A stretch of DNA of 64,000 nt from assembly GCA_020636105.1 (NCBI GenBank), contig JACJYL010000002.1:1516001-1580000 (forward strand). The letters are read 5' to 3'. The notes under the pieces were generated by a model. That model had not been told where the DNA came from. It ran no database searches and was given only the letters and a program-made list of their open reading frames with translations. Below, in pieces: positions 26,756 through 35,636 of the stretch (within the stretch, counting starts at the first letter, position 1; the number at the start of each line of letters is the position of its first letter). The position numbers and the translations under genes were made by a program. The DNA is from Lewinellaceae bacterium. GTDB lineage: Bacteria; Bacteroidota; Bacteroidia; Chitinophagales; Saprospiraceae.

Positions 26756-26793
26756 GGGGCGCCCAACTTATTGGGTAGCCCCTTTTTATTTTT
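26756..26793 (+). terminator. Terminator of the DUF2807 gene
   Basis: GGGGC-GCCCAA loop TTGGG-TA-GCCCC hairpin (26756-26782) followed directly by TTTTTATTTTT. Confidence 0.75.
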
Positions 26794-26874
26794 CACTATC
26801 AAGGCAAGGTACTTTAACAAAAGATTATCTTTTAAGCCAAAATTTCATAACTTGAAGCAAAGAAAGCCAGTGGA

Positions 26875-27648
26875 ATGACAAAAAATGTATTTTTAGCTAT
26901 TATCATTATCAGCCTGATGATATGGATCACCTGGCGGATGTTTTTCAAAAAACAGAACCGAGCCCATCGGCCATTCCCGGAAGCCTGGAAAGTGATCCTA
27001 AAAAACGAAGTACGCTTTTATCGGCTCCTGTCGCCCAGGGATAAGGATCGGTTCGAGCAAATGGTCCTGAACTTCCTGGATAAAATCACCATCACCGGCG
27101 TGGAAACTGAAATTGACGATACGGACAAGCTGCTCGTCGCCTCGAGCGCGATCATCCCTTTATTTGAATTCCCGGACTGGGAGTACAGGAACCTGAATGA
27201 AGTTTTACTTTACGATAACTATTTCAACCAGGAGTATGAAACCCGGGGAGAAGAACGCAATATTTCGGGGATGGTAGGCAGTGGCGCCATGAACCGAATG
27301 ATGATTTTATCGAAGCCGGCCCTTCACCAGGGTTTTGAAAATACGAACTCGAAAAGCAACGTGGGCATCCATGAATTCATCCACCTCCTGGACAAATCCG
27401 ATGGTGAAACAGATGGCATTCCCGAGGTCATCATGGAACAACAATACGTGATTCCGTGGTTAAAAATGATGCATAATGAAATCCGCGAAATCAAATCAGG
27501 TCATTCGGACATCAATCCTTACGGGGCAACCAATGAGGCAGAATTTTTCAGCGTCATAAGTGAATATTTCTTTAAACGACCATTACTGCTGAAAAAAAAT
27601 CACCCGGAATTATTCGAAATATTAGAAAAAGTTTTCAGAATTGATTGA
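26875..27648 (+). CDS. M90 (MtfA-like) zinc metallopeptidase
   Basis: 257 residues with an N-terminal membrane helix (about 5-22). The zinc site is HEFIH (166-170); a third ligand is probably in NEAEFF (Glu221 or Glu223), followed by SEYFF. Other family features are the PFPEAW start motif and the VGIHEFIHLLD context. MtfA in Escherichia coli is a soluble peptidase that responds to Mlc and affects glucose uptake; family members with a membrane anchor are frequent in other phyla and their substrates are unknown. The gene stands alone after a terminator and converges on the HD-hydrolase gene 30 bp further. Confidence 0.87.
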   Translation: MTKNVFLAIIIISLMIWITWRMFFKKQNRAHRPFPEAWKVILKNEVRFYRLLSPRDKDRFEQMVLNFLDKITITGVETEIDDTDKLLVASSAIIPLFEFPDWEYRNLNEVLLYDNYFNQEYETRGEERNISGMVGSGAMNRMMILSKPALHQGFENTNSKSNVGIHEFIHLLDKSDGETDGIPEVIMEQQYVIPWLKMMHNEIREIKSGHSDINPYGATNEAEFFSVISEYFFKRPLLLKKNHPELFEILEKVFRID

Positions 27649-27678
27649 CACTGAAATTTAAAAATTCACATCCGCGAA

Positions 27679-28299
27679 TCAATAAGCCGCGACAATAGAT
27701 TCGATTTCTTCCAGATACAACCGTTCCTTTGGAGCCCTGCGACGTTGATTAGTAGAGGTAAAATAGGAATGTTTGCCAATAAATTTGAGCTGGATACGAT
27801 TCCATTCTTCTTCCGTTTCCAAGATGCCAAAAAATTTCAATTCCTCAAATAAGGTAGCACTAATCGAATAAAAATCATCCCGGCCAAGATAATCAAGATC
27901 GGCATCACAAATAATTTCTTCCAGTTTGTTTTTGGGACTCTGAGGAATTCGGGTCGCCATGATCATCCCGCAAATTCTCTCGATCTCTTCATCGGTATAA
28001 TCATATTTAGGCAGTACTTTCCGGGCAAGGTCACATCCCCGTGCTTCATGTTCCATAGCGGCTTGAATGAATCCGGAATCGTGAAATAAAACTGCCGTTT
28101 TCAGCAACATACTTTCATATACGGAAATCCTTTCTGACTGACACAGTTGATCAGTCACTTCGAGAACGTCGAAAGTATGGTGAAGGCCATGATAGGTAAG
28201 CTTTGGCGACAGCTCCCGATTGAGTTTGTCGACAATAAAGGCTTTGGCAGCGTGATAATTCATTTGTTTAAGTTTTCTCTTTTTTGAGTGGTCAGGCAA
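27679..28299 (-). CDS. HD-domain phosphohydrolase
   Basis: 206 codons from 28299; the in-frame ATG at 28263 (MNYHAAKAF) is the better start because the first twelve codons overlap a hairpin and encode a Lys-rich tail. The HD metal site is visible: HGLHHTFDV (His37 and neighbours), FHDSGF (His73-Asp74) and CDADLDYLG (Asp132-136). The arrangement fits small HD hydrolases that cleave nucleotides or related phosphate esters. No second domain is present and the substrate cannot be inferred. It lies downstream of the DUF4920 gene on the same strand (50-87 bp gap depending on start). Confidence 0.85.
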   Translation of the reverse strand: MPDHSKKRKLKQMNYHAAKAFIVDKLNRELSPKLTYHGLHHTFDVLEVTDQLCQSERISVYESMLLKTAVLFHDSGFIQAAMEHEARGCDLARKVLPKYDYTDEEIERICGMIMATRIPQSPKNKLEEIICDADLDYLGRDDFYSISATLFEELKFFGILETEEEWNRIQLKFIGKHSYFTSTNQRRRAPKERLYLEEIESIVAAY

Positions 28300-28339
28300 T
28301 TTAGCCGCCCTTTTCGGAAGACGGGTTGATCACCTGACC
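28290..28339 (-). other. Stem-loop between DUF4920 and HD genes
   Basis: GGTCAGG (28290-28296) and CCTGACC (28333-28339) form a 7-bp stem around an inner CCCG/CGGG-type pairing. There is no T-run on either strand, so an attenuator or processing site is as likely as a terminator. Confidence 0.35.
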
Positions 28340-28349
28340 AGCCTAAATA

Positions 28350-28907
28350 TTATTTGCCCTCTTCATCCAGCAATAAAACGCCGGTAGCCATAAATTTTAG
28401 CTCTTCCAACGGCTCGGTAATGGCGGCTATTTCTTTTGCAGATTTTCCTTCATCTTCTGCAAAATGTTTTAATTCTTCAACGGTGGTCACCTCCCGGTAA
28501 GCCTTTCCTTCCATCACCACTTTACGTCCGGCGATATCTTTTGGCATAAAGAAACCGTAATCTTCAAATTGTACGAAAAGATTTTCCTGCCCTTCTCCCC
28601 CTGCGATATTCATCCAACAACCTTTGGTCTGGCAAACGGCGTCGACAAGGCCTTCAACCTTAACTTCAACTGATTCTTGTCCTTCCATTTTTGACAACAA
28701 GGCGGCATAGGTAATTGCTCCGTCACTGTTGATTTCTTTGCCAAAGTGTTTTCCGTCGCCGGCGGCAGCGTTTTCGGCTCCTTCTTCTCCCTCTTCATGG
28801 TTGGCATGAGCTTCATGAGCTTCACCTTCATGGTCATGAGTGGCTGCTTCGTTACCGCAAGCCCACATCCCCAAAGCGGCAATCAATAAAATTAATACTT
28901 TCTTCAT
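28350..28907 (-). CDS. DUF4920 lipoprotein with His/Glu-rich segment
   Basis: 185 residues. A lipoprotein signal ends MWA-C17. Residues 22-46 are a low-complexity His/Glu/Ala segment (EAHEAHANHEEGEE) that could bind metal ions. The DUF4920 domain (about 55-180) contains VEGLVDAVCQTKGCWMNI, with two cysteines five apart, and GFFMPKDIAGRKVVMEGKA, an OB-like pattern known in Bacteroidota periplasmic proteins of unknown function. A well-formed promoter (28939-28968) lies 32 bp upstream. A role in metal handling is a guess from the His-rich stretch alone. Confidence 0.85.
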   Translation of the reverse strand: MKKVLILLIAALGMWACGNEAATHDHEGEAHEAHANHEEGEEGAENAAAGDGKHFGKEINSDGAITYAALLSKMEGQESVEVKVEGLVDAVCQTKGCWMNIAGGEGQENLFVQFEDYGFFMPKDIAGRKVVMEGKAYREVTTVEELKHFAEDEGKSAKEIAAITEPLEELKFMATGVLLLDEEGK

Positions 28908-29429
28908 TTTTTGAAATTTTGTGTTTTGTTTTAAACTACAAAGTTAAGGAGAATTTATATTTTACAAATATTCCATTTTTTTTCATTCTTTTCAATTACC
29001 TTTTTTTTAAAAAAAACAACCGCTTCCTAATTAAACCATATCAACTGTACAGAAAATTTCACATTTCACAATATTTAACACCGTCTAAAGAAAACATTAA
29101 ATATCTATTTACAGGCAATAATGATTTTTTCATAAAGTTTATTGTTTTATAACTTCGACAACGGGTATCAACCTCATCCTTTAGGTGAAAAAATATCGGT
29201 TTGAGGGTTTCCGGTTCTAAAAAAGGGGTGAAAATCCCCGGAAAGGCCACAACACACTAAACAGGACTTAAAAAAATTCACTAAACATTCTTCATGATAT
29301 AAACCATTACAATTGATTTTTTTTATTGCAATGGAGGATTTTCCTCAATGACAGGAAACAGGAATCAGTGTGCCGGAAATGAACTGTCATAGTATATAGC
29401 AACACGTACATCCAAATCCGAATTTTATC
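28908..29429. other. AT-rich divergent intergenic region
   Basis: Apart from the reverse promoter at 28939-28968 it contains only A/T-rich sequence and a small GAGGA-TTT-TCCTC palindrome near 29334-29346. A 77-codon forward frame inside it looks like AT-rich noise. Confidence 0.55.
28939..28968 (-). promoter_or_regulatory. Bacteroidota promoter of the DUF4920 gene
   Basis: Reverse strand: TTTG (28968-28965), 18-bp spacer, TAACTTTG (28946-28939); the start codon follows 31 bp later. Both boxes match the primary sigma consensus TTTG/TAnnTTTG. Confidence 0.65.
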
Positions 29430-31070
29430 ATGAAAGAGTTCATTTTTCTATGCCTTTTCTTGCCATTAACAGTCAATTTACACGCTCAATCAGAGTGTAT
29501 CAAGGGCAATTGCAACAACGGTTATGGAACCTGCGTCTTTCCCAGCGGGGCCAAATATGTCGGTGATTTTAAAAATGGAAAGCTGCACGGCAAAGGCATC
29601 TTCTATTTTAGCGACGGGAATAAATATCTCGGCAATTGGGTCGACCAATACCGGGAAGGAAAAGGTCGTATGGTATTCGTAAGCGGCGATGAATATTTCG
29701 GTGATTTCAAAAGAAACAAATTCTCCGGGGAAGGCGTAATGATTTATGCTAACGGTAACCGATATGAAGGCAACTGGCTCGAAAACAAACCCGGTGGTTA
29801 CGGGGTCTTCGTCTTTGTTTCAGGGGATCGGTATGAAGGTAATTTTACCGGAGGGCAATACGAAGGGCAGGGAACCATGTATTATTCCGATGGCTCAAGA
29901 TACGAAGGCGAATGGCAACTCAACAAAAGACACGGACAGGGACTTATGCATTATCCTGACGGAGAAACGGTTTTCGGACAATGGGAAAACGACCAGTATA
30001 TTGCGGATTGGAGCACCATGACTTTCAACGGAGATACGACCAATATGCGCAACTGTAATGAAGTTTACTGTGATACCGGCGTAGGCAAATTTACCTATAA
30101 GGACGGTTCCCGTTTTATCGGTGAATTCAACAAAGGCAATCCTGAAGGTAACGGCACTCTATTTTATGCCAATGGAGATCTCTACGAAGGAGGCTGGAAA
30201 CAACATGCCCCACACGGGCGCGGCGTGATGCATTACACCAGCGGGAAAGTGGTAGGGGCCATCTGGGACTTCGGCAAGCCCGTAAAAAAACTTTTCAGCG
30301 AATCGGCCAGCGATAACCCCGCAATGGTAGAAATTGAAAAAGATAAAGATGTAAAGATCTGGGCCGTAATCATTGGTGCGGCTCGTTATACGCATATGCC
30401 TGTTTTGCGTTATACCGACGACGATGCCTATCAGGTTTATGCTTTTCTGAAAAGCCCCGAAGGCGGTGCGCTGCCCGATAATCAGGTGCGGCTGTTGATC
30501 GACGAGGACGCCACCCATGAAAATATCATTACTGCCATGCGTTCCACCTTTCTGCGCGCCGATGAAAATGACGTCATCATGTTCTATTTTTCAGGTCACG
30601 GAGTGGAAGGCGCTTTCCTTTCCATCGATTATGACGGCTACAACAACAAACTCGAACATACTGAAATTACCCAGTTGCTGAAAGCCAGCCGGGCCAAACA
30701 CAAAATCGTTTTTGCCGATGCCTGCCACTCCGGTAGTATCCTGGCCGCCAAAACCAATATGTCAGAAGCATTAAGACGTTACTATGAAGCCTTCGAGGCC
30801 ACAAGGGGAGGCACCGCTTTACTGATGTCCTCCAAAGGAGAAGAATACTCCCTTGAAGACGGCGGACTCCGTTCCGGAATATTCAGCCATTTCCTCGTAA
30901 GAGGCTTAAAAGGCGAAGCCGACAGCGACGGCGACAGCATTATTACCATTGATGAACTATTCAAATTTATCCATACTAATGTTCGCCGTTACACCGGCAA
31001 TATTCAAACGCCTACCCTGACAGGGGACTTCGATAAAAGAATGCCCGTGGGTATTGTGAGGGAAGAGTAA
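29430..31070 (+). CDS. Secreted MORN-repeat protein fused to a caspase-like (C14) peptidase
   Basis: 546 residues. Signal peptide 1-20 (ends LHAQ). Residues about 30-285 carry about nine MORN-type repeats of the form GxGxxxYxxGxxYxGxW, e.g. YEGNWLENKPGGYG, YEGEWQLNKRHGQG and YEGGWKQHAPHGRG; in eukaryotes such repeats bind membranes or partner proteins. Residues about 308-540 are a caspase/metacaspase p20-like domain: WAVIIGAARY, then the catalytic dyad His390 in YFSGHG and Cys432 in ADACHSGS, then SKGEEYSLED and a late acidic loop ADSDGDS. Metacaspases usually cut after Lys or Arg, but specificity is not visible here. The signal peptide places the enzyme outside the cytoplasm. The gene is monocistronic and has a short TTAAAG-rich repeat right after its stop. 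Confidence 0.9.
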   Translation: MKEFIFLCLFLPLTVNLHAQSECIKGNCNNGYGTCVFPSGAKYVGDFKNGKLHGKGIFYFSDGNKYLGNWVDQYREGKGRMVFVSGDEYFGDFKRNKFSGEGVMIYANGNRYEGNWLENKPGGYGVFVFVSGDRYEGNFTGGQYEGQGTMYYSDGSRYEGEWQLNKRHGQGLMHYPDGETVFGQWENDQYIADWSTMTFNGDTTNMRNCNEVYCDTGVGKFTYKDGSRFIGEFNKGNPEGNGTLFYANGDLYEGGWKQHAPHGRGVMHYTSGKVVGAIWDFGKPVKKLFSESASDNPAMVEIEKDKDVKIWAVIIGAARYTHMPVLRYTDDDAYQVYAFLKSPEGGALPDNQVRLLIDEDATHENIITAMRSTFLRADENDVIMFYFSGHGVEGAFLSIDYDGYNNKLEHTEITQLLKASRAKHKIVFADACHSGSILAAKTNMSEALRRYYEAFEATRGGTALLMSSKGEEYSLEDGGLRSGIFSHFLVRGLKGEADSDGDSIITIDELFKFIHTNVRRYTGNIQTPTLTGDFDKRMPVGIVREE

Positions 31071-31072
31071 AG

Positions 31073-31104
31073 AAAGGTTAAAGGTTAAAGACTAAAGGTT
31101 AAAG
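31073..31104 (+). repeat. Short GGTTAAAG / GACTAAAG heptamer repeat after a stop codon
   Basis: Four near-identical 7-8 bp units (GGTTAAA, GGTTAAA, GACTAAA, GGTTAAA) begin 3 bp after the caspase gene's stop. A closely similar cluster lies at 56895-56924. Confidence 0.55.
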
Positions 31105-31328
31105 TATTGAATTCGGGATACTGGCAACTATCCTTTTTGGTATTGGAAGGGAAGGGAAAGCGGCAGAAAACAATGTTCTGTCGAAATTTAACATAATATG
31201 GTAGAACCGTTTTTACTTCCCCGCTGTTCTCCTTTACATTGTATTCAATTCGTTCCATGAGGACGTACCATGAACATTTTTAAAAACACTCCGACCCAAT
31301 TGGGCATTGGACAAACTAATTGATCGTA

Positions 31329-31475
31329 ATGATTACTGCTATTATTCTGTTTTTATTTTTTAGAAGTATTTTTAGTAAAAAAGGAGGTAAAAAACCTTCT
31401 TTGAACTTTCCTAAAATCAACCCGGTATTTCGATTTTTGAGCAAGGCGCTTAAAGGAGTGAAGGTTAAGGCTTGA
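31329..31475 (+). CDS. Possible 48-aa single-pass membrane microprotein
   Basis: ATG at 31329, TGA at 31473-31475. The product starts with a hydrophobic segment (MITAIILFLFFRSIF) followed by a basic tail with SKKGGKKP and ends KGVKVKA. The hydrophobic-then-basic layout is typical of small membrane proteins, but no promoter or homologue can be shown and the frame may be accidental. Confidence 0.3.
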   Translation: MITAIILFLFFRSIFSKKGGKKPSLNFPKINPVFRFLSKALKGVKVKA

Positions 31476-31496
31476 AGCCATAAACCAAAATCAACG

Positions 31497-32033
31497 TTAG
31501 GAATTTGTAATTCCTCTATTCAATTTTTCTAACGATTTGAGAATCTTCCGCCCACGGCTGGAGAATCCTGCTGAGTTAAATTCCATTTGATCTTTGAGCA
31601 CAATAGCCAGCTCTTCCCGCAATTCAGGGATAGGCATTGCGATATTAAAAGCCAGTGTCATACAATGCGCTTTAATCGCCACCGCTTTGGCTGGATCCAG
31701 CATCCAGTCGATAGCCAGGTCAAAAAGGATGCCCTGGTATTTTTCAGGAATTTCCCTTTGAGAAAGGATTTTAGTGATATTACGGTAAAAAGCATCGTGA
31801 TGCCCCCCGGGCAAAAGGGTGATGGCTTCTTCCATAATATGATCAAACAATCCGGGGTGTCTGCTTACACATTCCTCCAGAGCCCATACAGCCCGTTGCG
31901 GCAAAGGTTCCTCGCCGGATTTAATTACCTTCCATAACGCCATAAACAACTCTTTTGAATCTCCTACATAATCGGCAATGATATTTTTTTGAGCCCTTGA
32001 ATGTTCTGCCAATAAAGCTTCTCGCAAATCCAT
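31497..32033 (-). CDS. Small HEAT-like helical protein, function unknown
   Basis: 178 residues, no signal or membrane helix. It is all-helical with a HEAT/ARM-like pattern: AVWALEECVSRHPGLFDHIME, YRNITKILSQREIPEKYQGILFDLAIDWML and AVAIKAHCMTLAFNIAMPIPELREELAIVL. Similar short proteins occur as hypotheticals in Bacteroidota (recollection). It diverges from the M14 carboxypeptidase gene with 113 bp between the starts. I cannot assign a function. Confidence 0.75.
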   Translation of the reverse strand: MDLREALLAEHSRAQKNIIADYVGDSKELFMALWKVIKSGEEPLPQRAVWALEECVSRHPGLFDHIMEEAITLLPGGHHDAFYRNITKILSQREIPEKYQGILFDLAIDWMLDPAKAVAIKAHCMTLAFNIAMPIPELREELAIVLKDQMEFNSAGFSSRGRKILKSLEKLNRGITNS

Positions 32034-32112
32034 TTTTAAAAATTATTAGTCACTAAAACCTAAATTTAAAGATATACTTTTCATAAACCATCAAAATTCC
32101 CTCCGAAAATGA

Positions 32113-32120
32113 TATTTTTG
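32113..32120 (+). promoter_or_regulatory. -7 element of the M14 carboxypeptidase gene
   Basis: TATTTTTG matches TAnnTTTG and lies 26 bp before the ATG at 32147. No clear TTTG box at the -33 position. Confidence 0.45.
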
Positions 32121-32146
32121 GAGCCACACAATATTTTGAGAAAATC

Positions 32147-34738
32147 ATGCAAAGAAACTTACTGCACCTGGTTGCGACGACGACCCTATTATTCCTGTCC
32201 TTTTTTTTCGTTAAGGCCCAGGAAAACGGCTTGAATTATTATTTACCTGATCTCAATTACGATAAAGATATTCCCACACCTGAATCCATCCTGGGTTTTC
32301 AGGTCGGGGATTGGCACATCAGTCACGATCAGCAATTGATGTATATGAGAGCCCTGGCCGCTGTCTCTCCTCGTATCGAACTAACCGAATACGGCCGTAC
32401 TCATGAGGGCCGCCCGTTGGTTTACCTCACCATCACCTCTCCCAAAAACCACAAAAAACTCGAAGAACTGAAATCCGAGCACCGCAAACTCAGCGACCCT
32501 ACCGTCTCCGACCGAGTGGATATTTCGAAATTACCTGCGGTATTGTACCAGGGATACAGCATCCACGGCAACGAACCCAGCGGAGGTAATGCCGCCGTTC
32601 TGGTCGCCTACTACCTCGCTGCCGGAAAAAGCAAGGACATCGACAGGCTCCTGGACGATGTCATCATCCTGCTGGATCCTTGTTACAATCCAGATGGTTT
32701 CAACCGCTTTGCCTCCTGGGCCAATACCCATAAAAATAAAAACCTGACTGCCGATCCCCAGGATATCGAATACCACGAACCCTGGCCGGGAGGACGCACC
32801 AACCATTATTGGTTTGACCTGAACCGCGACTGGCTGCCCGCTCAACACCCGGAGAGCCAGGGACGGCTCAATACGTTTCACGAATGGAAACCCAACGTGC
32901 TCACCGATCATCATGAAATGGGCACCAATTCGACCTTTTTCTTTATGCCCGGTTCCCAGTCACGCATCAACCCGAATACTCCCAAACGAAATCAGGAACT
33001 CACCCGGGAAATAGGTAATTTCCATTCCGCAGCACTTGATGCCATTGGATCTTTGTATTATTCCGAGGAAGATTATGATGATTTTTATATCGGTAAAGGA
33101 TCTACCTATCCTGATGTGAACGGAAGTATCGGCATATTATTTGAACAGGCCAGTTCCCGCGGCCATATCCAGGAAACAGAAAACGGGCTCATGCCTTTTT
33201 CTTTCACCATCCGCAACCAGGTTACCACGGCCCTTTCCACCTTCGAAGCTACAAGAAGTCTAAGAAAAGAGCTCCTGGAATATCAAAGAGAATTTTATAC
33301 CGATGCCTTACAACAGGCCCAACTGGAAGAAGAAAAGGCTTATGTTTTTGCCACGCCTGGTGACCCTTCCAGATCGAATCATCTGCTGGAAATACTGGGA
33401 CGCCACCAAATTCAGGTTTATGGGCTTGCCCGTGACATCAGTGTACAAGGCACCCCATTTTCTAAAGACAATGGTTTCATCATTCCTCTCGAACAACCTC
33501 AATACAGGCTCATCAAAGCCTTATTCGACACCAGCACCTCCTTTGATGACAGCATTTTTTACGACATCTCAGCATGGTCCCTGCAATATGCCTTCAATCT
33601 CAATTTTGTAAAATTGAAAAAAAAGGAGTTCAACCCGGATCTTCAGGGAAAAGCCATCGAAGGGTGGAAGGTCTTCGCCCCTGTGCCTGATCCGGAATTC
33701 AGCGATTACTCTTACCTCATGCCCTGGGATGACTTTTATGCTCCAAAGGCATTGAATTATATTTTGAACAAAGGACTTCGGGCTAAAGTGGCTACACAGT
33801 CGTTCACCACTTCAACCCAAAAATTTGATATGGGAACCATTATGATCCCCGTCCAAAACCAGGAAGGAAAAACCCCTGAAGAAATCCACAACATCATTAT
33901 GGAAGCCTCGAAGTCCTCCGGTGTTGCTTTTTTCGACCAGGATTCAGGACTTACGCCAACCGGACTGGACATGGGTTCAAGAAACTTCAGAGCCATCGAA
34001 AAAGCAAAAGTGCTACTCCTCACCGGAGCAGGAACTTCTTCCTATAATGTAGGTTTCATCTGGCATTTACTGGATCAGCGTTATGACATTACGGTATCCA
34101 TGATCAATTCGGAAGATATCGACGGTGCCGGCCTCGAACGATACAATGTCATTATTCTCGCCAATGGAAACTATAGAAACGTCAGCGCCAACGGGATCGC
34201 CAAACTAAAATCCTGGATCAGTGAAGGAGGCACCCTCATTACCGTAGCTGATGCCTCAGGCTGGGCCATACAGAAGGGCCTGTCCGGAGCGAGAAAAAAG
34301 ATCGCTCCTAAAAACGATATGGAGCGACGGCCTTACTCCAGTCTTCAGCTCGACAGCGGGGGGGATGAAATCGGCGGAGCCATCATAGAACAACAAGCCG
34401 ACCTAAGCCACCCCTTGTTGTACGGTTACCATAACCCGACCCTTCCCGTTTTTCGGAAGGGAACCTTTTTTATGGAACCTGCCAAAAACCCTTACGCTAC
34501 GCCACTCATCAATGGAGACACTCCGCTTAAAGCAGGCTTCATCAATGCCAAAAACCAGGCGCAACTCGCCAAAACAGCCGGGATCGTCGTCAGCGGTCAC
34601 GGTAAAGGAAAAGTGATCACCATGGCCGAAGATCCTACGTTCCGGGCTTTTTGGTATGGCACAGCCAAGTTGATGGCCAATGCCATTTTCTTCAGTAACA
34701 TCATTGATAATGATAGTGTGGAAAAATTTGGGGAATAG
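32147..34738 (+). CDS. Secreted M14-family zinc carboxypeptidase
   Basis: 863 residues; signal peptide 1-24 (ends VKAQ). The peptidase domain spans about 45-380. Zinc ligands His140 and Glu143 are in SIHGNEPSGGN, the third is probably His255 or His256 in TDHHEMGTN, and Glu333 in LFEQASSRG is the likely general base. DLNRDW supplies the usual arginine for the substrate carboxylate. The remaining 480 residues are a C-terminal extension: about 640-770 (KVLLLTGAGTSSYNVGFIWHLLD, LKSWISEGGTLI) resembles a glutamine-amidotransferase-like Rossmann fold, as in other long Bacteroidota M14 proteins. No T9SS domain at the end. It probably trims peptides in the periplasm or outside the cell. Confidence 0.88.
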   Translation: MQRNLLHLVATTTLLFLSFFFVKAQENGLNYYLPDLNYDKDIPTPESILGFQVGDWHISHDQQLMYMRALAAVSPRIELTEYGRTHEGRPLVYLTITSPKNHKKLEELKSEHRKLSDPTVSDRVDISKLPAVLYQGYSIHGNEPSGGNAAVLVAYYLAAGKSKDIDRLLDDVIILLDPCYNPDGFNRFASWANTHKNKNLTADPQDIEYHEPWPGGRTNHYWFDLNRDWLPAQHPESQGRLNTFHEWKPNVLTDHHEMGTNSTFFFMPGSQSRINPNTPKRNQELTREIGNFHSAALDAIGSLYYSEEDYDDFYIGKGSTYPDVNGSIGILFEQASSRGHIQETENGLMPFSFTIRNQVTTALSTFEATRSLRKELLEYQREFYTDALQQAQLEEEKAYVFATPGDPSRSNHLLEILGRHQIQVYGLARDISVQGTPFSKDNGFIIPLEQPQYRLIKALFDTSTSFDDSIFYDISAWSLQYAFNLNFVKLKKKEFNPDLQGKAIEGWKVFAPVPDPEFSDYSYLMPWDDFYAPKALNYILNKGLRAKVATQSFTTSTQKFDMGTIMIPVQNQEGKTPEEIHNIIMEASKSSGVAFFDQDSGLTPTGLDMGSRNFRAIEKAKVLLLTGAGTSSYNVGFIWHLLDQRYDITVSMINSEDIDGAGLERYNVIILANGNYRNVSANGIAKLKSWISEGGTLITVADASGWAIQKGLSGARKKIAPKNDMERRPYSSLQLDSGGDEIGGAIIEQQADLSHPLLYGYHNPTLPVFRKGTFFMEPAKNPYATPLINGDTPLKAGFINAKNQAQLAKTAGIVVSGHGKGKVITMAEDPTFRAFWYGTAKLMANAIFFSNIIDNDSVEKFGE

Positions 34739-34813
34739 AAAAGAACCCAGTAAAAAAATGGATGGATTTTATTTATTTTTATAGCGTGAGGCTCTAATTT
34801 AAGTACCCCTGAA

Positions 34814-34886
34814 GAGTGTTCAAAGTTCCAGATTCAATATTTAGTACACTTTTGATAATCAATGTGTTATCATTCTTTGGACACTC
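34814..34886. other. Long-loop inverted repeat between convergent genes
   Basis: GAGTGTTCAAAG (34814-34825) pairs with CTTTGGACACTC (34875-34886), allowing one G-U pair, around a 49-nt loop, then T-rich sequence from 34893. It lies between the stops of the M14 gene and the converging lipoprotein gene and could end transcription from either side. Confidence 0.4.
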
Positions 34887-34928
34887 TCACACTTTTTTAA
34901 AAAATCTCTACTCCTGCTCCATTTTTTT

Positions 34929-35636
34929 TCAATTACTGCCCAACAAGTCCCAACCTGTACCTGTTTGCCCCCACCAGCTATAACTTGTGGTTCTTACCAA
35001 CCCATCGGTGTTCGAGTAAACAAAAGTTGTGCCATCCCCATCAACAGCCATAAAAAAGTCTCTGACAGAAACGTTTAAATAGTCGTAGGTCATTCCAAAT
35101 AATTCATAATTTTGAACGTATCCGAAATGATCGCACTCACAATATTCAAGGGAGGTTTTCCATCCCTTGATTTGGATTTCCTGATTTGTAAAAGGGGTAA
35201 GGTCAAGGGAATCAACAGAATGCCAAAAAAGATAACTCAGGATTCCATATTGGGCATCCGGATGATATACCTTTAACAAGTCATTTTCCACTTTGAGATA
35301 ATACTGGTAAGTGGTATCTGACATATTATAAAGAGGCACAGAGCCAGGTGTTGTATACTCCTCCACTAAGAAACCATTTTCATCTTCGGAAATTATTTCT
35401 ACGATCAAAGTATCATTAAAATAATAGAAATCATCAAAATTTAAACTGTCAGAGTAGTTACTTCCTATCAACATTACATAAGCACTCTTTTGCCCCACCT
35501 CCAATGCTGAAAATCTTATTGGATTCTCATTATAAACCTGGTTTTGATTTTCCGGTTCGGGTGTATCGGTCGTTAAATTGGTACACGAAAACAGTGATAT
35601 GAGCATAAAAAATAACAGGAAGTGAGATGTTTTCAT
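34929..35636 (-). CDS. Hypothetical lipoprotein
   Basis: 235 residues. Signal peptide with lipobox LISLFS-C18. The mature protein begins with an acidic, Asn/Pro-rich linker and continues with strand-rich sequence containing many Tyr, Asp and Ser, e.g. FDDFYYFNDTLIVEI, YQYYLKVENDLLKVYH and YELFGMTYDYLNVSV. A pair of cysteines lies in EYCECDHFG (about residues 160-168). The gene is more AT-rich than its neighbours, which may point to recent acquisition. Its family is unknown to me. Confidence 0.75.
   Translation of the reverse strand: MKTSHFLLFFMLISLFSCTNLTTDTPEPENQNQVYNENPIRFSALEVGQKSAYVMLIGSNYSDSLNFDDFYYFNDTLIVEIISEDENGFLVEEYTTPGSVPLYNMSDTTYQYYLKVENDLLKVYHPDAQYGILSYLFWHSVDSLDLTPFTNQEIQIKGWKTSLEYCECDHFGYVQNYELFGMTYDYLNVSVRDFFMAVDGDGTTFVYSNTDGLVRTTSYSWWGQTGTGWDLLGSN

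Larger units (their letters stand above)
31071..31496. other. Intergenic region between the caspase fusion and the HEAT-like gene
   Basis: Contains the heptamer repeat at 31073-31104 and the small candidate frame at 31329-31475. No terminator hairpin stands out. Confidence 0.5.

Noticed and set aside
28919..29152. 77-codon forward frame rich in Phe, Asn and Lys
   Set aside because: Composition follows from the A/T-rich sequence, and it overlaps the reverse promoter of the DUF4920 gene.
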